Shown here piece after piece: positions 6,861-13,094 of a DNA stretch of 13,817 nt. Position 1 is the stretch's first letter. Every line of letters begins with the position of its first letter. The stretch spans positions 1 through 13,817 of the forward strand of contig CAMWYI010000031.1 in assembly GCA_947178455.1 (NCBI GenBank), written 5' to 3'. Source of the DNA: an uncultured Alistipes sp. Its GTDB lineage: Bacteria; Bacteroidota; Bacteroidia; Bacteroidales; Rikenellaceae. Both the position numbers and the translations under genes were made by a program. Below the pieces are notes generated by a model. The model was not told the origin of the DNA, made no database searches, and saw nothing but the letters and a program-made list of their open reading frames with translations.

Positions 6861-8084
6861 TCAGTCGATGCTTCGGATGTTGTACTTCGTGATTTCGGAG
6901 AGGAAAGCCTGCTGGCGTTCGTCTTCGGGGTCGTAGTCGAGACCGTCGGCCTTGCGGGCTTCCCACACGCGCATGTAAATGGGTTTCGAGCGGGTCGGCG
7001 GACGGTTCACCACCTGCAACGACGCGGCGTCGACGCCCAGCACGCTGCCCAACACGGCCCGAATCGGCTCCAACAGGTCGGCCTGCTCGGCCAGAATCAC
7101 CGTATTGAGGGCGATTTCGTACTCGTGCAGGATGCGTTCGGCGTTGAATCCCGATGCGTAGTCCAGTCCGCTCAACGCGCGGAACCACGAGTGGGCCACC
7201 ACGATGTCGCCCGTCGCCTGTTCGTGCAGCGCCTGCCAGTCGCCCTCGTTCTGCGAAGCGATTGGGATGAAGCGCGAATGGTCGTTCTCGTCGCCGCCGT
7301 CGCGGATGACGAACATCACTTGTCCCGGATTGCCGGCGAAACGTTTTTCGGCCAGCCGCACGATGCGTTCGGCGTCGGCTTCGTTGTCGACCGACGAGTC
7401 GAGCAGCATCACGCCCGAAAGCTGGAACGAATTGTCCAGCCGCGAGATGTTCCAGCGGTCGGTCTTGTAGGCGATGGCCGAGACGCCGAATCCGGCGATG
7501 TAGGGCGGCACGCCGTAGTGCATGTACGTCGGTTCGTAGTCCTTGTAGTGGATGACCGCCCGCAGCGAGCCGTCGTCCTGCTCCTCGAACAACGGATAGA
7601 GGGGCAGCGTGCGGGCTTCCGACGGGCGGAATGCGGCCCAGTTGTGGTGAAGCAGCACGTGCTGCGAATCGCGGGCCACGCGGCACCGCGACGCATCCTG
7701 ATGATAGAGCGACAAGAACGTGCGGTCGGCGTCGGTTACGATTTCGAGAAAGGCGTTGCCGAACAGGGCCTTGTCCAGCGCCAGTTTGTTGAGCACCTGC
7801 CGCAGCGTTTCGCCCTGCCCGTTGACCTTGCGGACGAACTCCGCCAGACGGGGCTGCTGCACCTCGTCGCAGACGAAGCCCTTGCCCGAAATGTAGTCGG
7901 CTTTGTCGTTGATGATGCGCCGGTGGGTCGTCGAGCGACGGGCCATTTGCGCCAGCGCTTCGGGAAAGAGGTTGTCGTCGCCCCAACGCCAGAAACGGTC
8001 GCTTTCAACCCGTTGCGCCCCGACGGTCAGATAGGGTTCCGAACGGTTCGACACCACGATTGCGTTTGTTTTTCTTTTGTCCAT
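6861..8084 (-). CDS. Phage portal protein
   Basis: The portal forms the dodecameric ring at one capsid vertex through which DNA enters and leaves. The 407-residue product has a family-typical opening: WRWGDDNLFPEAL (about 32-44), then RRIINDKADYISGKGF (about 55-70), the clip-side helix with LDKALFGNAFLEIV (about 103-116), and later AFYKT-type YKTDRWNISRLDN before the wing. The C-terminal part has HEYEIALNTVILAEQADLLEPI (helical), as in portals that pack against the capsid. Length (about 400) is normal. The ATG at 8084 is preceded by TTAATAAAAAT, an A-rich start region seen at other genes here. It lies downstream of the capsid gene and a terminator, not upstream of the protease as usual. Confidence 0.8.
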   Translation of the reverse strand: MDKRKTNAIVVSNRSEPYLTVGAQRVESDRFWRWGDDNLFPEALAQMARRSTTHRRIINDKADYISGKGFVCDEVQQPRLAEFVRKVNGQGETLRQVLNKLALDKALFGNAFLEIVTDADRTFLSLYHQDASRCRVARDSQHVLLHHNWAAFRPSEARTLPLYPLFEEQDDGSLRAVIHYKDYEPTYMHYGVPPYIAGFGVSAIAYKTDRWNISRLDNSFQLSGVMLLDSSVDNEADAERIVRLAEKRFAGNPGQVMFVIRDGGDENDHSRFIPIASQNEGDWQALHEQATGDIVVAHSWFRALSGLDYASGFNAERILHEYEIALNTVILAEQADLLEPIRAVLGSVLGVDAASLQVVNRPPTRSKPIYMRVWEARKADGLDYDPEDERQQAFLSEITKYNIRSID

Positions 8085-8091
8085 ATTTTTA

Positions 8092-8226
8092 TTAAGGGTA
8101 GTTTTGCGGCACGCGAGTACGGCGGATATTCAGCTTGCGGCCCGCGTCGGTTGAATAAATTGCTTTTTCCTTTCGACCGTGCAGCCCATACCGGTCGAGC
8201 AATACCACTGCACTCCGGTAAAACAT
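8092..8226 (-). CDS. Candidate 44-aa ORF just upstream of the portal gene
   Basis: ATG at 8226 to TAA at 8092, ending eight bases before the portal ATG. The product begins MFYRSAVVLLDRYGLHGRKE and ends with RRTRVPQNYP; it is basic with a short hydrophobic start. Its stop codon is part of the portal's TTAATAAAAAT leader, an arrangement typical of coupled genes. Against it, third-position GC is only about 60 percent, below its neighbours. A different frame (8130-8252, 40 codons, MARNIRSEG) covers much of the same DNA, starting in the terminator's U-run. At most one is likely real. No family recognised. Confidence 0.3.
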   Translation of the reverse strand: MFYRSAVVLLDRYGLHGRKEKAIYSTDAGRKLNIRRTRVPQNYP

Positions 8227-8250
8227 CCTTCCGACCGTATGTTCCGTGCC

Positions 8251-8290
8251 ATTTAATAAAAAGCCGCACCTGCGCTCCGGCAGGCGCGGC
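8251..8290 (-). terminator. Intrinsic terminator downstream of the major capsid gene
   Basis: On the minus strand GCCGCGCCTGC, a CGGAGC loop and GCAGGTGCGGC (8263-8290) form an 11-bp stem with one G-U pair, followed by TTTTTATTAAAT. It begins 13 bases after the capsid stop codon. It separates the capsid gene from the portal, so portal, connector and holin would depend on read-through or an unseen promoter. Confidence 0.8.
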
Positions 8291-8303
8291 GGCGGAAACG
8301 GCC

Positions 8304-9281
8304 TTACGCTTTGCTGGCGTAAGCGATGAGATGGTCATCGAGGACGGAACAGCCCGCCATGAAGACCGCACGCTGACGGTTCTCCATTTCGTCGGGGTTG
8401 TACCACATGCGCACCTCGTTGCCCGGGAAGTCGACCGTGTTGACGGCCAGCACCAAGTTGCGGCGGTCGGTCAGGAAGCAGAACGACTCGTCGAACGACG
8501 TTTCGGAGAGGTAGGTGCCCAGCCGGACGTCGATGACCGGAATGCCGTGATAGGCCAGTCCCTGACGGCCGGCGGTCTCGCCCGAGTAGGCCGATTCGAC
8601 CCCTTTACCGTCGAGGTACTTCTCGTAGAGGTTGTAGATGTCCGACGTCACGAAGAAAGCGAGCTGCCCTTCGGGTTTGGCATCCTGCACCGCAATGTCG
8701 ACATGTTCCCACAGGTTGTCGAAAATCGAAACCGGCGTTTTCGGGTCTGCGAGGTCGTCTTTCGAGTAGTTGGTCGAGTACGCATTCATGTTTTCCACAC
8801 CTGCTTGAATGGCTTTCAGGAAACCGTCGAAGGTGTTGAATCCGCTCTTCGCATCGGTGTCGCCCAGCCACATCGTAGCACGGATGTTCTCGGCCAGCGT
8901 CTGTTTGAAAAGGGCGGTTTCGGCCTCTTCGAGCTGGGTGCCGGTCAGGTCGTCCATGTTGACTTCGGGGTTCGACGTGATTTTCTCGTAAACCATCGCG
9001 AAGTAGTCGGCCGCCGCGAAGCCCAGTTCGGCCTTCACGCGCTTCATGTCGATGATTTTCTGGGTTTTCTCCGCGTGTGCGCCGCCGTCCCAGCCGGTCG
9101 AATCGTACTTGTGGAGGATGTTGTGTTGGCCGTTCCACAGCTGCACGGTCGTCGGAACCGGCATGTTGTAGAGTACGCGCACGCCCAAATCGACGGCCGA
9201 CGGGCCTTTCAGCATGGGGCGGAAGAAGATGTGTTCCAGTTCGGAACCGGTGTACTGTTTGGAATTTTCCAAGTAGCTCAT
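8304..9281 (-). CDS. Phage major capsid protein
   Basis: Shell protein, probably HK97-fold. The 325-residue product begins MSYLENSKQYTGSELEHIFF, followed by LGVRVLYNMPVPTTVQLW (near 33-50), and a helix-rich stretch with MKRVKAELGFAAADYFAMVYE (around 78-98). The middle has TMWLGDT and FDGFLKAIQAG (around 137-160), and the end is a strand-rich region with SFCFLTDRRNLVLAVN and MWYNPDEMENRQRAVFMAG. This pattern fits capsid proteins of Bacteroidota prophages, and the position next to a ClpP-like protease supports it. The frame is open up to 9404, but that extension crosses a 63-base hairpin; the ATG at 9281, after an AT-rich leader, is the better start. It is followed by its own terminator, consistent with a need for separately high expression. 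Confidence 0.75.
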   Translation of the reverse strand: MSYLENSKQYTGSELEHIFFRPMLKGPSAVDLGVRVLYNMPVPTTVQLWNGQHNILHKYDSTGWDGGAHAEKTQKIIDMKRVKAELGFAAADYFAMVYEKITSNPEVNMDDLTGTQLEEAETALFKQTLAENIRATMWLGDTDAKSGFNTFDGFLKAIQAGVENMNAYSTNYSKDDLADPKTPVSIFDNLWEHVDIAVQDAKPEGQLAFFVTSDIYNLYEKYLDGKGVESAYSGETAGRQGLAYHGIPVIDVRLGTYLSETSFDESFCFLTDRRNLVLAVNTVDFPGNEVRMWYNPDEMENRQRAVFMAGCSVLDDHLIAYASKA

Positions 9282-9506
9282 AATGATTGGTTGATTAGAA
9301 ATTAGGAATAATGGATTTTTTCGGCAGTGCAACCGATGTTTCTTTTTCGGGACGACGCATCGCGTCGCGCGGGCCGAAGCCTCCGCCGGCGGAGGCCCGC
9401 CCATAGGCGTGCTCCGCAGACTTCGGCCCGCAAGAAATCTCGCTGTTTTCGGTAAAAACCTCTCTATCGGGAGGAGTAAAAAACGTAACTTATGAATTTT
9501 TATGCT
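9282..9506 (-). promoter_or_regulatory. Structured leader region of the capsid gene
   Basis: 225 bases without a gene lie between the protease stop and the capsid ATG. They hold a large hairpin: GCGGGCCGAAG (9369-9379) pairs perfectly with CTTCGGCCCGC (9421-9431), enclosing a 41-base loop that contains the palindrome CCTCCGCCGGCGGAGG (9380-9395). A second hairpin is CGACGC-ATC-GCGTCG (9353-9367). The last 60 bases before the ATG are AT-rich. No U-run follows either hairpin, so they are not ordinary terminators. No good TAnnTTTG box was found. It could be a processing site, a leader controlling capsid expression, or a repeat. Confidence 0.4.
9369..9431. repeat. Inverted repeat with perfect 11-bp arms and nested palindrome
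   Basis: Arms 9369-9379 and 9421-9431 are exact reverse complements. The enclosed bases contain a 16-base perfect palindrome (9380-9395) and an alternative stem (GCGGAG with CTCCGC), so the structure could switch between two foldings. Confidence 0.7.
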
Positions 9507-10406
9507 TTACGCATCGGCGAAGCAGCGCGCATCTTCGGCATAGGCCCGTTCGTTCGACGTTCGGAGCGTTTCGCCGTAAGAGGGGTCTTCGCGGGGACGG
9601 GTCTGCGTCGGGCCGAATTGCGCACGGGCTTCTTCGGCCGCCAACTGCGAGCGGCGGCGGAGTTCTTCGCGCGCGTCGTCCTCGAAGTGGAGCACGTTAC
9701 GGTCTTCGGGCAACTCGCCGCGTCCGTCGTCCGACGGCTTCCAGCCGATGCCCACCGTCGCAAGCAAGCGTTTCCAGCCACGTACGCGCGGTTGTCGCGC
9801 TTCATCGGAGGGTGCCGCCTCCGTCGCTTCGACGATTCGGTCGGCCAGTCCCGCTGCAATCGCTTCATCGGGCGAGAGCCAGCGGCCGTTGCCGTTGTTC
9901 TCGGACATCAGCGCCTCGAACTCTTCGGCCGGACGGCCCGAACGCGCGGCATAGACCCCTGCGATGCGGGCATCGGTCTGACGCAGCAGTTCGATGCGGC
10001 TTTCCAGTTCCGCCGCATTGCCTTCAGTGGCGCACACGGCATTGTGGATGAGGTAGAGGGCATTGGCCGACAGTTCGCGGCACCCTTCGGTCGCCGCTTG
10101 GGCGATGATGGTCGCCGCCGACGCCGTGTAGCCGTAGCAGCGGGTCGTGATGCGGGCGTCGAGCGTGCGGAGGGCGTCGTGGATGAGCAGCGCATCGTTC
10201 ACGTCGCCGCCCGTCGAGCGGATGTTGACGACCACCTCCGGCGCCTTGACCTCCGCGATGCGGCGCAGGGCCTCGCGGAACTTATCGTACGTGGCGACCT
10301 GCTCTTCGGGAGCCTCGAACTGCCACTCTTCGGGCACGCCGATCGTCCCCTCGATGTCGATGTGGCACGTATCGGCCGCATCGACGATTTGGATTTCGGA
10401 TTTCAT
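9507..10406 (-). CDS. ClpP-like phage prohead (head maturation) protease
   Basis: Serine protease of the ClpP/crotonase fold (S14-like), used by many tailed phages to cleave scaffold and capsid precursors. In the 299-residue product the fold occupies about 1-195: the oxyanion loop RSTGGDVNDA is at 63-72, the nucleophile elbow GYTASAATI has Ser96, and LYLIHNAV has His121. Where cellular ClpP has its catalytic Asp (before the FLSxxEA motif), this protein reads GNGRWLSPDEA, so the acid is absent or replaced. That is common in phage versions. After about 200 comes a charged extension of about 100 residues with a Glu/Arg-rich helix (about 237-260), which may act in scaffolding or targeting to the prohead. 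It lies nine bases after the 88-aa gene and directly upstream of the capsid gene, the usual protease-capsid pairing. Confidence 0.82.
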   Translation of the reverse strand: MKSEIQIVDAADTCHIDIEGTIGVPEEWQFEAPEEQVATYDKFREALRRIAEVKAPEVVVNIRSTGGDVNDALLIHDALRTLDARITTRCYGYTASAATIIAQAATEGCRELSANALYLIHNAVCATEGNAAELESRIELLRQTDARIAGVYAARSGRPAEEFEALMSENNGNGRWLSPDEAIAAGLADRIVEATEAAPSDEARQPRVRGWKRLLATVGIGWKPSDDGRGELPEDRNVLHFEDDAREELRRRSQLAAEEARAQFGPTQTRPREDPSYGETLRTSNERAYAEDARCFADA

Positions 10407-10415
10407 GTGTGTGAT

Positions 10416-10682
10416 TCAGTTGTGGGATTTGAGTTGTTTGTAGAAGGCGTTGCGCGCCTTTTCGTAGGAGCAGCAGAACTCGACGGCGACCGCTTCGAGG
10501 GCTTCGCAGCGGCGCATGCCGTCGCTCTCGGCACGCCGCACCGCCTCGTAGATAGCCTGCCGCTCGCAAGCTGCGATGTCGATGAATCCGGCATTCATCA
10601 GTTTTTCGACCGCCTCGCGCGGCGGCAGCTGACCGACCGCCGTACACAGCACATCGGCGAATCTTTGTTCCAGAGTTGTCAT
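10416..10682 (-). CDS. Small phage protein of unknown function, possible helix-turn-helix
   Basis: 88 residues, almost entirely helical, no family recognised. The C-terminal half has the pattern RRCEALEAVAVEFCCSYEKA (about 57-76) followed by RNAFYKQL, which resembles a helix-turn-helix of the kind found in small terminase subunits or phage regulators. It contains four cysteines but no clear metal motif. The ATG at 10682 is preceded by TTAATAAAAA, the A-rich start signal also seen at recO and the portal gene. It sits between tail genes and the protease, 51 bases after the hub gene and 9 bases before the protease gene, so it belongs to the same operon. A terminase small subunit role is only a guess; no large subunit is visible. 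Confidence 0.6.
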   Translation of the reverse strand: MTTLEQRFADVLCTAVGQLPPREAVEKLMNAGFIDIAACERQAIYEAVRRAESDGMRRCEALEAVAVEFCCSYEKARNAFYKQLKSHN

Positions 10683-10733
10683 TTTTTATTAATTTTTTTC
10701 AAAAATGCAGTGATGAAACATATAGGAATGGGG

Positions 10734-13094
10734 TCAGGCATCCTCCGGCTGCCGCTCGAACGTTCCGCGCAGCGCATGGGCTTGGGCATCGTAGCTTTCG
10801 ATTGCCGCCAGCGTCGCCCGCACCACGCCCTGCCCCGTGTCGATGCGGAATACCGAGCGGATGTTCGGCAGCCCCAGTTCCGGCACGAAGAGCGCTTCGT
10901 ACTCGTCGGGTGCCACACGCAGCGTCAGCGTGATGCGTTCCAGCGCTCCTTCGCGGGCAGCCTGCCGCGCATAAAAACGGTTCAGCCCCTGCACGCCGTC
11001 GCGATTCTCGAAACCGAGCGTGAACCCCGCCGTCGTCGCATCGCCCGCGAAGTGGAACGCTGCCAGCGGATAGCCCCCGCCGTTCGACGGATAGCCCCAC
11101 CGCTCCTGCTCCGGCAGCGCATGCAGGCCCGCATAGCGCACGATTCGGGGCGTCACAGCCGCTTCGTCCGGCGTCAGGTCGTCGCGGTCGCCCATTTCGA
11201 GCAGCAAGGCCGACGGCGCGTTGCGATAGTGGCCCGCCGCACTGACCGTCGGCGCGAACAGCGAGTTGCGATAGACCTTTTCGCCCGCGAGCGTCGCTTT
11301 CGATTGCGCGTCATGGCTCCACGCGCCCAGCGTCCCGCCCGTCTCGGCTTCGAGCCTGCGCACCGGCCCGTCGCCCTCGCGGTAGCACCACGTGCGCCGT
11401 TCGTGCACCTTCGGCGCGATGTCCTGCCGCACGACCGGTTGCAGCCGATCGGTTCGGTCGCTCCAATCCGCTTCCGGCCCCTGCCCGAAGAAATCGTCCG
11501 CCGGTTCGATGCACACGGTCTTCGTCGCCTCGTCGGTGTGGAATCGCAGGTTGAACAGGTGCGCCACCGCCCGCAGCACCTCGATTTGGCGCACTCGCAG
11601 CTGGGCTACCTCGCCGAAATCGAGATTCGACCCAAATCCCGGCCCCGTGCGGAAGACCGGTTCCAGCGAACACTCCTTGTGCAGCGTCAGGTTCATCCCC
11701 GTCTCGGCCCCCGCGAAGTAGATGTGGTAAAAATACTTCGGCGAGGTCGGCGTCACCAGCTCCGTCGCCGTGCTCACGCGCACTTCGACCGTCGTCTGCC
11801 CCGTTTCGCCGACGTGCCCGTCGTACAGGGCCCAGTCGCCCGTATAGGGCACCCACCCCGCACCGTTGGCGACATAGAGCACCGGATTGGAAAGCGCGCC
11901 CGTCGTCGGGGTCGTCGCCTGCGCCGAGCGGGCCGCGAAATCCAGCCACACCACCTCCGACGCGCCGTTGCGATAGGTCAGCCGGTAGCGTGCACCCGCC
12001 GTGTGGTCGAAGACTATCGCCCGATAGGTGTAGTTGGTCGTCAGCGCATTGCGCCGGTCGACATGGCGGTTCGTCAGCTCGAAACGCACCTCCGAGCCCG
12101 GGCTGAGGTAGAGCGTATCGAACCCTTTGAGCCGCGTGCGGCTCGCGATGCGGTAGTCGGTCGTGTAGCGCAGGTAGTAGTCGAATCCGACCCGCACGGC
12201 CGTCGGCGGCACGAAGGCGATTTTGCCGTTCTGCATGCGGAAGCAGCCGCCGTTGTTGGCCAAATCGGCAATCGGTTCGCCGTCGGCATCGAGCGTCTGG
12301 GGGGTCGCCGTTTCGACGATGTTGCCCACCGTGTTGTAGATAGCCGCCGGATCGGCGAATACCCGCCCCGTCGGGCTTGCCTGCGCCGTCGCCGGAGCCA
12401 GTCGGCGGGCATGGAATCCCATGCGTGCCGTCGCCGCTGCGGTGTCGTGCGACGCATAGGCCCCGCTCATGTAGAGCGATTGGAAAAACGCGCCGTGCAG
12501 GAACTCGCTCTGCACCCGATAGCCCGCCTGCCCGAAAATCGCCTCGACCACCGTGCCGAGATGCAGGAACGGACGGTAATCGTCCACCGAGAGCATCCGT
12601 TCGACCGGCATCAGGTCGTCCGAATCGTTCGCGCGCGGGTACTCGTCGCGATGCACCGGAAAGAATCGCACCGGCGTGTCGGCCGTCCAGCTGTCGCATA
12701 CGGTCGTCGGCGTAAGCGCCGCCTGATAATCTACTCCCAGTTTGGAAAACATCGTTTGCGCCGCCTCTTTCGCCCACTGCGCTCCGCCGTCGCGCACCTC
12801 GAACACGTACTCCTCGTCCGACGCCGACAACAGCCGCACCGACCCTGCGAACAGCACCGCTCCTTCGTGCGTCAGTTCGGCCGTGTGGAGTTCGTCGTTG
12901 AAACGGGTCGCCGCATGGGGGTCGCGGGCGAATCGGGCTGCGGCATCGTTGCGGTCGGTCACCGGCAGCACGATTCGCAGCGTGCGCCCCTCGCGGCAGG
13001 CATCCACATCGGCCAGCGTCGCCGCGTCGTATTTCGGCAATTCGGGCATGCGGTCGCCCAAATCGCACCGTTGGCCGTCGATTCTCAGTTCCAT
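10734..13094 (-). CDS. Putative phage tail hub / baseplate protein (Tal or gpJ-like)
   Basis: 786 residues, the largest gene of the window. The N-terminus (MELRIDGQRCDLGD, then a strand-rich region to about 120 with ELTHEGAVLFAGSVRLLS) resembles the opening of large tail-tip proteins of Bacteroidota prophages, which begin with a short 'xLxIDGxxxDL' strand. The middle (about 250-480) is Thr/Tyr-rich and strand-rich, with repeated turn-type segments suggesting carbohydrate-binding or receptor-binding folds. At about 505-560 a helical stretch (QLRVRQIEVLRAVAHLFNL) followed by CIEPADDFF recalls the hub domain of gp27/gpJ proteins. No transmembrane segment or enzyme motif is seen. The ATG overlaps the stop of the preceding Dit-like gene by 10 bases (ATGGAACTGA), a coupled arrangement that supports a shared tail-tip role. 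Assignment rests on context and general shape. Confidence 0.55.
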   Translation of the reverse strand: MELRIDGQRCDLGDRMPELPKYDAATLADVDACREGRTLRIVLPVTDRNDAAARFARDPHAATRFNDELHTAELTHEGAVLFAGSVRLLSASDEEYVFEVRDGGAQWAKEAAQTMFSKLGVDYQAALTPTTVCDSWTADTPVRFFPVHRDEYPRANDSDDLMPVERMLSVDDYRPFLHLGTVVEAIFGQAGYRVQSEFLHGAFFQSLYMSGAYASHDTAAATARMGFHARRLAPATAQASPTGRVFADPAAIYNTVGNIVETATPQTLDADGEPIADLANNGGCFRMQNGKIAFVPPTAVRVGFDYYLRYTTDYRIASRTRLKGFDTLYLSPGSEVRFELTNRHVDRRNALTTNYTYRAIVFDHTAGARYRLTYRNGASEVVWLDFAARSAQATTPTTGALSNPVLYVANGAGWVPYTGDWALYDGHVGETGQTTVEVRVSTATELVTPTSPKYFYHIYFAGAETGMNLTLHKECSLEPVFRTGPGFGSNLDFGEVAQLRVRQIEVLRAVAHLFNLRFHTDEATKTVCIEPADDFFGQGPEADWSDRTDRLQPVVRQDIAPKVHERRTWCYREGDGPVRRLEAETGGTLGAWSHDAQSKATLAGEKVYRNSLFAPTVSAAGHYRNAPSALLLEMGDRDDLTPDEAAVTPRIVRYAGLHALPEQERWGYPSNGGGYPLAAFHFAGDATTAGFTLGFENRDGVQGLNRFYARQAAREGALERITLTLRVAPDEYEALFVPELGLPNIRSVFRIDTGQGVVRATLAAIESYDAQAHALRGTFERQPEDA

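Noticed and set aside
7125..9305. 726-codon plus-strand frame antisense to portal and capsid
   Set aside because: It crosses the terminator at 8251-8290 and the intergenic gap, shows shadow-like composition and no domain; the minus-strand genes are well supported.
9282..9404. 41-residue N-terminal extension of the capsid protein
   Set aside because: It would begin inside the 63-base inverted repeat and reads Arg/Pro-rich sequence unlike a capsid. The AT-rich leader before 9281 suits initiation.
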